DNA of 37,391 nt from Parabacteroides sp. GTDB taxonomy: Bacteria > Bacteroidota > Bacteroidia > Bacteroidales > Tannerellaceae. This document shows positions 1 to 9,277 of this stretch, one piece after another. Each line of letters starts with the position of its first letter. The stretch's first letter is position 1. The translations under genes and the position numbers were made by a program. Under the pieces are notes generated by a model. It saw only the letters and a program-made list of their open reading frames with translations. It did not search any database and was not told the DNA's origin. The stretch spans positions 1 through 37,391 of the forward strand of contig JAJBTJ010000279.1 of the NCBI GenBank assembly GCA_020860905.1. Reading direction: 5' to 3'.

Positions 1-1
1 C

Positions 2-1087
2 GGATGGGACGACAAATTTAAACAAGCACTGGAAAAGGTTAACCGATGCCACATCGTCGGAATGGAAAAATTGAATTCGTTAAACGAATATTTCGACTGG
101 CTGGACAAGCTATTACGCTGGATTCCGATGGAAAACAATTACGGCACCCTCGTATACGAATATGTTTGCAAATTTTACTTCGTGTTGGATCAGGATCCCT
201 TGCTGGGCCTCCAAAATGAAATCAAGCCCAGCGACAAGATGCTTCCTCTCACCCCGCTATCTGCATGGATCGTAAAATATATAAATAGCATGGGAGAATT
301 TATGGATACTCCGGAATCTTTTTCACCGGAAACAGAAAAAACATTTTACGACTCGCCTGTTTATAATATGAGCGAATATATGCGTCCGCGCGCCGGATGG
401 AAATGTTATAATGATTTCTTCGCCCGTTTTTGCAAACCAGGTGCGCGGCCGATAGCTGCTATCGCCGATTCGTCGGTTATTGTTTCGCCGGCAGACTCTG
501 TTTACTGCGGACACTGGGAAGTGCGGGAAGATTCGGAAGTAACCGTTAAAGGATTGCACTGGAAAATCATGGAATTACTGGAAGGCAGCCCGTATAAAGA
601 CCGGTTCAAAGGAGGTTATTTTACCCATTCGTTTCTGAGCACGCCCGACTACCATCGCCAGCATGCACCGGTCGGGGGAAGAGTAATAGAAGCGCGGAAC
701 ATCCAGGGAACGGCCTATATTAATATTACTTCGGCACCTGTTCCGGACGACATCGACGGAAACAACCAACTGGTTACCAAGCGTATATTCCAAATAATCG
801 ACGAGCCGGGTTACCAATTCCTACAGACACGGGGCTTGGTTATCTTGGATAGCCCGATCGGCCTGGTTGCCGTGTTACCGATGGGAATGGGTCCGGTGTC
901 TTCTGTCGTTATTACTGCTGAAGAAGGAAGAACTCTTCGGAAAGGAGAAGAAATCTCGTACTTCCAGTTCGGCGGTTCGGATATTGTAATGGTATTCGAA
1001 GCATCCAGCAATGTAAGCTTTACGGCCCAACCGGGTGCGCATTACAGATACGGTACCAAGTTGGCTGACGCTTACCCGGTTATTTAA
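2..1087 (+). CDS. Phosphatidylserine decarboxylase-like protein, 5' end truncated by the window
   Basis: The reading frame is open from base 2 (GWDDKFKQALEKVNRCHIVGMEK...). The ATG at 62 is an internal Met or alternative start. The C-terminal 'KGEEISYFQFGGSDIVMVFE' resembles the PSD maturation-site region (GGS in place of LGST). Confidence 0.75.
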   Translation, partial: GWDDKFKQALEKVNRCHIVGMEKLNSLNEYFDWLDKLLRWIPMENNYGTLVYEYVCKFYFVLDQDPLLGLQNEIKPSDKMLPLTPLSAWIVKYINSMGEFMDTPESFSPETEKTFYDSPVYNMSEYMRPRAGWKCYNDFFARFCKPGARPIAAIADSSVIVSPADSVYCGHWEVREDSEVTVKGLHWKIMELLEGSPYKDRFKGGYFTHSFLSTPDYHRQHAPVGGRVIEARNIQGTAYINITSAPVPDDIDGNNQLVTKRIFQIIDEPGYQFLQTRGLVILDSPIGLVAVLPMGMGPVSSVVITAEEGRTLRKGEEISYFQFGGSDIVMVFEASSNVSFTAQPGAHYRYGTKLADAYPVI

Positions 1088-1165
1088 GAACCGTCTTCTC
1101 CGTGGCCGGGCTCGTTGCCGCCCACAAAAAAACAGGCTTGCTACGGGCATAGGCCTTACTTGTTC

Positions 1166-1202
1166 AAAAAGGCTGTTTCCCATTTAGGAAAACAGCCTTT
1201 TT
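1166..1202 (+). terminator. Intrinsic terminator downstream of the PSD-like gene
   Basis: AAAAAGGCTGTTTCC..GGAAAACAGCCTTTTT inverted repeat with a T tract. Confidence 0.7.
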
Positions 1203-1405
1203 GTTAAAAACTAGGGCAGACGCGTCAAAAATCAAACAAATCCCCTTCCAGAAATCACAGCGGGTAACCCGGATGTTCGGAAAGCCATTTCCCTACCCTC
1301 TATCGGAGTAAAGAAATGACTTTTTACCGTTAATGAAGGTGCCGCGGGCTATAATGCGGAAGTTATCGTTTCAAGAACCCGAATTTTAACACATCCGTAG
1401 CCTAA

Positions 1406-1843
1406 TCAATCGATAGAGATACTTCTTACTTTATCTTCTTTCGCGTCCTGTTCTTTCGGAAGAATAATCTGCAACACCCCGTTTTCCTGCGAAGCGGAAA
1501 TATTATCCGTATCGATACCTTCGGGAATCGTAAAGCTCCGCGAAAAAGAAGAATACCCGAACTCGTGGCGCAATACCTTTTCGTTCTCGTCTTTCTCTTC
1601 TGTTTCGGTTTTCTTTTCGGCCGATATTTTCAGTACGTTTTTATCCACTTCCACTTTGATATTTTCCTTATCCATACCCGGAGTGGAAACATCTATGATG
1701 AATTGTTTGTCGTTTTCTTTCACATTGGTTGCCGGAACGCCCCCGTCAAAAAAATTCTTGAGGAAGTCGTTGTTCCAGTAACTGCTGAAAAAGGTAGGCA
1801 AGTTACCCTGCTCCTTACCCGTTTTTTTCGTATCAGGTGTCAT
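1406..1843 (-). CDS. Small heat-shock protein, HSP20/alpha-crystallin family
   Basis: 145 aa. Alpha-crystallin features: 'FIIDVSTPGMDKENIKVEVDKNVLKISAEK', '...GYSSFSRSFTIPEGIDTDNISASQENGVLQIILPK'. Confidence 0.93.
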   Translation of the reverse strand: MTPDTKKTGKEQGNLPTFFSSYWNNDFLKNFFDGGVPATNVKENDKQFIIDVSTPGMDKENIKVEVDKNVLKISAEKKTETEEKDENEKVLRHEFGYSSFSRSFTIPEGIDTDNISASQENGVLQIILPKEQDAKEDKVRSISID

Positions 1844-2195
1844 AATTATTACCCTCCTATTATTTTTATTATTATATCTTGTAAACGGTAAATCACGTGC
1901 TTTTGTTTAGACGGTAAAATGTTTTAATCTGATTTTCAGTTTAATAACATTCAACATCCCCGGCACTTTTCCGGTAGCAGACCGAAAAAACGCTTCGAGA
2001 TAAACCGCGTTTATCGCCTTATCGACTGTATTTATCGAATAATGCGTTTATTTATAAAACTATCGGACGGATAACCGGTTTTTATACTATATACCGTAAA
2101 AACATCCTGCCGGTGCGGCCAAAGCGCTTCCTTTCACCGGCGGCTACCGGCTTAAAACAAACGATTATCCTTTAAATTCTATAAACTGGTGTATC

Positions 2196-3740
2196 ATGGA
2201 AGAGAAAATCAAACAATTGCGCGAGCTTAACCTGAAAGCAGAGTTAGGCGGTGGGGAGGCCCGTATCGCCAAACAGCATACGGCCGGCAAACTGACTGCC
2301 CGGGAACGGATAGAGCTGCTCCTGGAAAAAGGAAGTTTCGTAGAAATCGACAAGTTCGTTACGCACCGTTGCCACGAATTCGGACTGGAGAAACAAAAGC
2401 CGCTGGGCGACGGCGTGGTAACGGGGTACGGAATGATCGGACAGAAAACCGTATTCGTATTCGCCCAGGATTTCACCGTATTCGGAGGGGCGCTCTCGGA
2501 AACCTATGCCCGCAAAATCTGTAAAATCATGGATATGGCCATGCAATTGGGGGCGCCGGTTATCGGACTGAACGATTCGGGAGGCGCCCGTATCCAGGAA
2601 GGGGTACGTTCGCTGGCCGGTTATGCAGAGATTTTCCTGCGCAATTCGCTGGCATCCGGGGTAATCCCGCAAATCAGCGCCATCCTGGGACCGTGTGCAG
2701 GAGGCGCCGTATACTCGCCAGCCCTCACCGATTTCATCTTTATGGTGAAAGAATCGAGCTACATGTTCATCACCGGGCCGGAAGTAGTAAAAAGCGTTAC
2801 GCAGGAAGAGGTCACGATGAACGAGTTAGGGGGAAGCGACGTGCACAGCGCCCGCTCGGGTGTAGCGCATTTCGCCGCCGATAACGACATGGACTGTATC
2901 CTGAAAATCCGGGAACTGATGTCGTTCCTGCCGAACAACAACATGGAGGAACCGCCGTTCGTTCCGACCACCGACAGCCCGAACCGCATCGACCCGCAAT
3001 TAGATGTGTTGATTCCTACCAATCCGAACCTGCCGTACGATATGAAGGAACTGATTGTTTCGGTTGCCGACGACAATAACTTTTTCGAAGTGCAGGAAGA
3101 GTATGCCAAAAACATCATCATCGGTTACATCCGGCTCAACGGAAAAACCGTGGGCGTGGTAGCTAACCAGCCGGCGTCGCTGGCCGGAACGCTGGATATC
3201 AATGCGTCGGTAAAAGCAGCCCGTTTCGTGCGCTTTTGCGATGCGTTCAACATCCCGCTGCTTACGTTGGTCGACGTGCCGGGATTCCTGCCGGGGGTAA
3301 ACCAGGAATACGAGGGGATTATCCGGCACGGGGCGAAGCTGCTGTATGCGTATTGCGAGGCTACCGTTCCGAAGGTAACCGTGATTACCCGCAAAGCGTA
3401 CGGAGGCGCGTACGATGTAATGAGCTCGAAGCATATCCGGGGCGACATCAATTTTGCCTATCCTACGGCCGAAATTGCCGTGATGGGGCCGGAGGGTGCC
3501 GTCAATATCCTGTTCAAGAAGGAATTGAGTAAAGAAACGGACGTGGAAAAGAAACGGAAGGAGTTACAGCAAGATTACCGGGATAAGTTCGCCAATCCGT
3601 ACCGGGCTGCCGAACTGGGGTATGTAGACGAAATCATCGAGCCGTCGATTACCCGTTCGCGACTGATTCGCAGCTTCGAGCTGCTGGCAAACAAGCGGCA
3701 ATCCAATCCGCCTAAGAAACATTCGAATATTCCTCTTTAA
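2196..3740 (+). CDS. Acyl-CoA (propionyl/methylmalonyl-type) carboxylase carboxyltransferase subunit
   Basis: 514 aa. Carboxyltransferase motifs 'GGARIQEGV', '[16 protein letters not shown]', '[28 protein letters not shown]', '[15 protein letters not shown]'. Confidence 0.95.
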   Translation: MEEKIKQLRELNLKAELGGGEARIAKQHTAGKLTARERIELLLEKGSFVEIDKFVTHRCHEFGLEKQKPLGDGVVTGYGMIGQKTVFVFAQDFTVFGGALSETYARKICKIMDMAMQLGAPVIGLNDSGGARIQEGVRSLAGYAEIFLRNSLASGVIPQISAILGPCAGGAVYSPALTDFIFMVKESSYMFITGPEVVKSVTQEEVTMNELGGSDVHSARSGVAHFAADNDMDCILKIRELMSFLPNNNMEEPPFVPTTDSPNRIDPQLDVLIPTNPNLPYDMKELIVSVADDNNFFEVQEEYAKNIIIGYIRLNGKTVGVVANQPASLAGTLDINASVKAARFVRFCDAFNIPLLTLVDVPGFLPGVNQEYEGIIRHGAKLLYAYCEATVPKVTVITRKAYGGAYDVMSSKHIRGDINFAYPTAEIAVMGPEGAVNILFKKELSKETDVEKKRKELQQDYRDKFANPYRAAELGYVDEIIEPSITRSRLIRSFELLANKRQSNPPKKHSNIPL

Positions 3741-3753
3741 AACGCTTGTGATT

Positions 3754-5265
3754 ATGATAAAGAAAGTATTAGTAGCGAACCGCGGCGAAATCGCCATGCG
3801 TATCTTCCGCACCTGCCGCGTAATGAATATCCCTACGGTGGCCATTTATACGCACGTAGACCGGGGCGCCTTGCATGTGCGTTATGCGGAAGAGGCTTTT
3901 TGCATTTCGGAAGACGAAGGGGATACATCGTACCTGAAGCCCGACCTGATAATCGGAATCGCTAAGAAAACAGGGGCGGCTATCCATCCAGGGTACGGCT
4001 TCCTGTCGGAGAATGCGGATTTCGCTCGCCGTTGCGAAGAAGAAGGGGTGATATTTATCGGGCCGAGCGCCGATATTATCCACCGGATGGGTATCAAGAC
4101 GGAAGCGCGCAAGATTATGAAAGAAGCGGGCGTTCCGGTAGTGCCCGGAACGGAAGCGCCGGTGGCCGACCTGGAGGAAGCGAAAAAGGTGGCGGCCGAA
4201 GTGGGGTATCCCATTATGCTGAAAGCGCTGGCCGGAGGCGGCGGCAAAGGAATGCGCCTGGTTCGCGAGGAAAGCGAAATCGAAACGGCTTTCCGCCTGT
4301 CGCGCTCCGAAGCGGGCAACTCGTTCGGGAACGATGCGATTTACATCGAGAAGTATATCGAGAATCCGCACCACATCGAGGTACAGGTATTGGGCGATAA
4401 ATACGGAAACGTGATTCACCTGTACGAACGGGAATGTTCGGTGCAACGGCGTAACCAGAAGGTTATCGAAGAGTCGCCTTCGCCTTTCGTACAGGAAGAA
4501 ACGCGGAAAAAGATGCTGGAAGTGGCGGTAGAGGCGTGCAAAAAAATCCATTACTACAGTGCCGGCACACTGGAGTTTATGATGGATAAAGACCAGAATT
4601 TCTATTTCCTGGAAATGAACACGCGCTTGCAGGTGGAGCATCCGGTTACGGAGGCGACTACGGGCGTCGACCTGGTAAGGGATATGATTATGGTGGCGGC
4701 GGGCAACCGGTTGCCTTACAAACAGGAGGACATCGAGTTTCGCGGAGCGGCTATCGAATGCCGGATTTATGCGGAAGACCCGGAAAACAATTTTATGCCT
4801 TCGCCGGGAGTTATCCAGGTACGCGAAGCGCCGGAAGGGCGGAATATCCGGCTCGACAGTGCGGCGTACGCGGGCTTCGAGGTATCGTTGCATTACGACC
4901 CGATGATTGCCAAGCTGTGCAGTTGGGGACGTAACCGGGAATCGGCCATCACGAATATGCTCCGGGCGTTACGCGAATATAAGATTCTGGGTATAAAAAC
5001 GACGATTCCGTTCCATATCCGTGTATTGCGGAACGAAACGTTCCTGAAAGGAAATTACGATACGACGTTTATCGACACGAAGTTCGACAAGGAGGATTTA
5101 AAGCGGCGCAAGAATAACAACCCGACTATCGCGATTATCGCAGCGGCGCTCAAGCATTTCGAACAGGAAAAAGAGGCGGCTGCACGGGCAACGACGGTTC
5201 CGTTAGTGGGCGAATCGCTGTGGAAGCATTACGGGAAGTTACAAATGTCGGCCAATAATTATTAA
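3754..5265 (+). CDS. Biotin carboxylase subunit of an acyl-CoA carboxylase
   Basis: 'IKKVLVANRGEIAMRIFRTCR', 'KALAGGGGKGMRLV', 'FLEMNTRLQVEHPVTE'. ATG at 3754; the track start at 3748 is a GTG. Confidence 0.95.
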   Translation: MIKKVLVANRGEIAMRIFRTCRVMNIPTVAIYTHVDRGALHVRYAEEAFCISEDEGDTSYLKPDLIIGIAKKTGAAIHPGYGFLSENADFARRCEEEGVIFIGPSADIIHRMGIKTEARKIMKEAGVPVVPGTEAPVADLEEAKKVAAEVGYPIMLKALAGGGGKGMRLVREESEIETAFRLSRSEAGNSFGNDAIYIEKYIENPHHIEVQVLGDKYGNVIHLYERECSVQRRNQKVIEESPSPFVQEETRKKMLEVAVEACKKIHYYSAGTLEFMMDKDQNFYFLEMNTRLQVEHPVTEATTGVDLVRDMIMVAAGNRLPYKQEDIEFRGAAIECRIYAEDPENNFMPSPGVIQVREAPEGRNIRLDSAAYAGFEVSLHYDPMIAKLCSWGRNRESAITNMLRALREYKILGIKTTIPFHIRVLRNETFLKGNYDTTFIDTKFDKEDLKRRKNNNPTIAIIAAALKHFEQEKEAAARATTVPLVGESLWKHYGKLQMSANNY

Positions 5266-5279
5266 TAACGGAGGGTATT

Positions 5280-5804
5280 ATGGCAAAAGCATTAGCAACG
5301 TATTTCGCTACGGTAAACGATATACCGGATACGGAATTCAAAGTGGAAATATGGGAAGACGGGCCGGTGAAGAAGATTTCGGTAAACGGTACCGTTTACG
5401 AGGTAGATTATAATGTAGGGGGCGATACGATTCACTCGATTATATTGAATAACAAATCGCACGGGGTTCAAATCAGTTCGCTGAACGAATCGACTTACGA
5501 AATCAAAAACAAGGGGGATAATTTCCAGGTGGAGATTATGGACGAGCTGAAAAAGCTGCGTCTGTCGCGTACGAAATCGAAAATGGCCGGAAGGCAGGTA
5601 ATCACGGCGCAAATGCCGGGTGTAATCCAGAAGGTGCATGTGGTGCCGGGCCAGGAGGTAAAGGCGGGCGAACCGCTGTGTATCCTGGTGGCCATGAAAA
5701 TGGAAAACGAAATCCATTCGCCCATCGACGGGGTGGTAAAAGAGGTATATATCCAGCCGGCCGACAAGGTGGCGGTAGGCGATAAAATGCTGGTGGTAGA
5801 ATAA
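5280..5804 (+). CDS. Biotin carboxyl carrier protein subunit
   Basis: The C-terminal biotinyl domain carries the 'AMKMEN' motif. Immediately downstream of the biotin carboxylase. Confidence 0.93.
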   Translation: MAKALATYFATVNDIPDTEFKVEIWEDGPVKKISVNGTVYEVDYNVGGDTIHSIILNNKSHGVQISSLNESTYEIKNKGDNFQVEIMDELKKLRLSRTKSKMAGRQVITAQMPGVIQKVHVVPGQEVKAGEPLCILVAMKMENEIHSPIDGVVKEVYIQPADKVAVGDKMLVVE

Positions 5805-5841
5805 GGGTGCGTTTTTCTTTTCAGGCCGCCCGAAAAGTTAC

Positions 5842-5885
5842 AAACGGCCGGTTCGCTTTCTCGGTTGCGAACCGGCCGTTTTATT
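5842..5885 (+). terminator. Intrinsic terminator of the carboxylase operon
   Basis: AAACGGCCGGTTCGC-loop-GCGAACCGGCCGTTTT, a perfect long stem followed by TTTT. Confidence 0.8.
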
Positions 5886-5927
5886 TGGCCGAACAGCTTT
5901 TTCTCATACAAATGCAGAGCAGGCTAC

Positions 5928-6827
5928 CTACAGGTTGTCGATTTCTGCCGGGGAAAGACCGGATATTTCGCAAATGAAAGCCGTATCCAACCCCCGTTGT
6001 TTCAAAGCAAAAGCAACTTCGAGGGCTTTTTTCTTTTCACCTTCTTGCTTACTTTTTTCCATCGCGCTATTCATAACACGATAGGCATCGAGCTGCGCTT
6101 CATAGCGGGCTTGCTCTTCCGGGGTGAAGTTGGCTGTTTCGGCACGCTCCATCAGCTTTTCGAAAGCAGCTTTCTGTGCCTTCCAAGGCATTCTTTCCAA
6201 TGTATCCATACGCGTTAATATATAAAACCATTTATCCAGATTCGTTTCACACGCTTCCTCCTTTTTACTGAAAAGAGGTAATTGCAAGAAAATCATACGC
6301 ATGCGATCAGAAAACTGCTCGCCCGTATCCATATCCATCAAAGCAACATCAGTTCGTAACCGGGGAACCGGAGGCAAAACGAAATTCAGTAAAAAAATAC
6401 CGTATACCGGACATAAAGAAAAATTCCAGTCGCGGCCTTTCACGCCCTGTTTATCGATCGCTCTCGCCATATAATAGAGAAAACGGTCTTTTACATATAA
6501 CTGCGACCGGTTTTGCAACTCTACGATAAACTGCTCGCCCTTATTTCCGGTACAAAGTACATCGAAGATAGAGCAAACCGAGAGCAGAAACAAGCTTGCT
6601 TGGTTATGCCGAGGTGCAGCCTATTTTCGTTTTTCTAAAGCAAAGATAACACCTCTTCCGAAAGCAAATTCCGGAAGTGTTTCTGTTTTAAGATACTTTA
6701 TATCCTTTACCTCCCGTTCGCCTTCCAACAAATCGTTAAGAAAATCGATTAAAATACTCTTGGAGGCTTCTTCGCCGAACAAATGCTTGAAACCCATATC
6801 CGTAAACGGATTGATAAATCGTCCCAT
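5928..6827 (-). pseudogene. Rpn-family PD-(D/E)XK nuclease/transposase gene interrupted by a 78-bp insertion
   Basis: Two collinear ORFs (6621..6827 and 5928..6593) in the same frame, separated by one TAG. They align with the N- and C-terminal parts of the intact paralogue at 29637..30533 (MGRFINPFTDMGFKHLFGEE vs MERFINPFSDYGFKRIFGQE; FDVLCTGNKGEQFIVELQNRSQ vs FDIFCENNTGEKFVVEIQQRRQ). Confidence 0.88.
6565..6648 (-). repeat. 78-bp inserted element flanked by a 6-bp TATCTT direct repeat
   Basis: The TATCTT copies (AAGATA on +) lie at 6565-6570 and 6643-6648, exactly 78 bp apart. Deleting one period gives GTT ATC TTC GAT GTA = VIFDV and restores a 273-aa ORF. Confidence 0.85.
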
Positions 6828-6955
6828 AGGTTAAAGTTTTGGATTAATAACTAATTACCGCTTACAAATATAGTCGATTTTTCTCAATTCATCTTACCGG
6901 AAACAGTATTCTGCATCCAAAACGCCAGAAACCGGAACCGTCAGGGCATTACCCG

Positions 6956-9142
6956 CTAAAACGTATATCCCAGGCCGGCATACACTTCCAGTTTCTTTGT
7001 CCGGTTGGAAACGCCGAATACCGCTTCCAGCGGCCCGAACCGGCTATTATACGCATACCCGGCGCTTCCGCCCCATAAATAATGCCCGTCCAGCAGATCG
7101 AAGAAATCGTCGTCGTGCGCCCCGCCGTTGAACGTAAGCGTGGCATAATGTTTGCTTCCGAAACGGTACCGGACGGCCAGCTTCAACACCATCACCGAAT
7201 TACCGAGTAATTCCACGTTGTTGATACCGGCAAAAGGAATTTGCTGCGGCAGGTAGCGGCCGAAGTACGTACCTCCCACCGCATTCAGGTACGGGTTCGC
7301 CACGTAATGCCCGATAAGCACGCGGCCGTATAAGGTCGGCAGCAAGGCCAGACGCTCGGTTAACGGAACGGCGATGCCGTACGAAGCGTTCAGGGCCGAG
7401 AAAGGAGTATGCCCGTCGTAGGTAGCCATATTGTCGGTATACAACGAATAACCGGCATGAAGCGACATGCCCGCGGTAGGAAAATACGAATCATCGTATG
7501 TTTCGTACCGAAGCGAAGCGTAATAACTGAACAGTCCCTTCGCTCCGTTATCGCCGAATACGCCCTCGTCGTCGGCATACAGGAAAGAGCGGCGGTTGAA
7601 ATACTCGAACCTCACGCCCACCTGGTACATGAAATTAAGCCAGTGTACATCGGCCATTCCGATTTCGGCCGTCTGCCGCCTGAACGTAACATTCTGGGTT
7701 TTCGTGCCGTGCGTATATATATCGATGTCGTTATACTGGAACTGGTAAGCGATGTTAAACTGTTTCATGTAGTTATTTTCCACCGAGTATTCCAGGCGCA
7801 CATACGGGCATACGTTGATGCGTCCGGTCAGGGATACCTGCGAACTGTATTTGGTATCAAGGCTTACCGCAGCATTCAACAGCACCGAAGCCAGCTCCTG
7901 CGTATCGAACCGGAGGCCGAAGTTAAACTGACTTTGCGGATTGTCTTTCATCGTGACCTGCAAATTATTATAACGCGGCCCCCCGATAAACCGGTAATCT
8001 ATGTCGGCATAGGCCTTCGTGCCGTATAAAACGGATACGGCCCGGTCGAGGTGGGGCAATACGAGGTTGCTGTCGGGCTCCAGCCTTCCTTCGCGCATAA
8101 AGCGGCGCTCGTCTTTCGGCGAGCTGCCGGTAAAGGTAATCGTACCGACCGGTATCGTATCGCGCAGGATGTATTTTTTATAAGGTGCCGGCGTAATCTT
8201 GTCGGGCAACCCTAACTGCCGGCGTACCGCCAGCAGGTCGTCCCATTTCTCGCGAGCCGCCCGCTCGCCTCTTACCAGAAATGTATCCACATCGACCGGG
8301 TTGAAATCGGCGGCCGTATAACCTTTCAAGTCGGGATGGATATGGACGGTAGCCAGTTTTACGTTTTGGTCGTATTCGTCGACGCTGAAAAAGTCGACAA
8401 TCTGGCCGAGAATATCGGTTACGGAATGGAGCTCGTCGATGGTTTTGTAACCCGACTGCACGTCCACGCCGATAATAATATCGGCTCCCCGCTCCTTAGC
8501 GATGTCGGTAGGGAAATTATCCACGATTCCGCCGTCGACCAGCAGCATCGAATCTTTCCGCACCGGGATGAACACGCCCGGAATAGCCATACTCGAACGC
8601 ATCGCTTCCGGCAGGCTCCCCTTATCCAGGATTACCTTCTTGCCGTTTACCACGTCGGAGGCTACACAAGCGAACGGAATAGGGAAACGGGAAAAATCGC
8701 TATCTTCGTACCCGATAGCCAAGTTGGCGAACAGCACGCCTAAATTCTGGCCGCGAATCAGGCCAGCCGGAATACGTTTGTTTTTGTCTTTGGCAAAGGG
8801 AAAAGAAACCAGGTACTTGTCTGCCTTTTCCCGTTCGGGAAGCGACAGGTATTTGCGCGGTACTCCATCGGACAGCAGGAACGACCAGTCTTGCGTACGC
8901 ACCATGCTATCCAGCATCGCGGCATCATAGCCAATGGAATACAGGCCCCCCACAATCGACCCCATACTGGTACCCACAACATAATCGATCGGGATGCCGG
9001 CCTCTTCTATCACTTTCAACGCCCCTACATGGGCTATTCCTTTGGCTCCGCCGCCGCTTAAAACCACGGCTACTTTCTTACGCTGGGCGGAAACGCCCGA
9101 AAAAACAAATAACAGGATGGTAAAGATTAAAAAATTCCTCAT
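6956..9142 (-). CDS. Patatin-like phospholipase with C-terminal outer-membrane beta-barrel (PlpD/RssA-like)
   Basis: Signal peptide; 'VVLSGGGAKGIAHVGAL', 'GTSMGS', 'LVDGGIVDNFP' (Ser-Asp dyad); long C-terminal region with aromatic alternating strands ending in 'GLGYTF'. Confidence 0.92.
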   Translation of the reverse strand: MRNFLIFTILLFVFSGVSAQRKKVAVVLSGGGAKGIAHVGALKVIEEAGIPIDYVVGTSMGSIVGGLYSIGYDAAMLDSMVRTQDWSFLLSDGVPRKYLSLPEREKADKYLVSFPFAKDKNKRIPAGLIRGQNLGVLFANLAIGYEDSDFSRFPIPFACVASDVVNGKKVILDKGSLPEAMRSSMAIPGVFIPVRKDSMLLVDGGIVDNFPTDIAKERGADIIIGVDVQSGYKTIDELHSVTDILGQIVDFFSVDEYDQNVKLATVHIHPDLKGYTAADFNPVDVDTFLVRGERAAREKWDDLLAVRRQLGLPDKITPAPYKKYILRDTIPVGTITFTGSSPKDERRFMREGRLEPDSNLVLPHLDRAVSVLYGTKAYADIDYRFIGGPRYNNLQVTMKDNPQSQFNFGLRFDTQELASVLLNAAVSLDTKYSSQVSLTGRINVCPYVRLEYSVENNYMKQFNIAYQFQYNDIDIYTHGTKTQNVTFRRQTAEIGMADVHWLNFMYQVGVRFEYFNRRSFLYADDEGVFGDNGAKGLFSYYASLRYETYDDSYFPTAGMSLHAGYSLYTDNMATYDGHTPFSALNASYGIAVPLTERLALLPTLYGRVLIGHYVANPYLNAVGGTYFGRYLPQQIPFAGINNVELLGNSVMVLKLAVRYRFGSKHYATLTFNGGAHDDDFFDLLDGHYLWGGSAGYAYNSRFGPLEAVFGVSNRTKKLEVYAGLGYTF

Positions 9143-9277
9143 ATCTGTGTAGTTACTTATTGAATTGCAGCATGTTTGTACTTACATAACAATTCACTGC
9201 AAATTAAGTAAAACAGATAGGAGGAATTATTTATTTTTTAACGTTTACAGAACCTTCGCCGGATACCGCGAACAACT

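Noticed and set aside
3769-4893. 374-aa minus-strand ORF
   Set aside because: Shadow ORF antisense to the clear biotin carboxylase gene; low-complexity R/H/F-rich translation with no family features.
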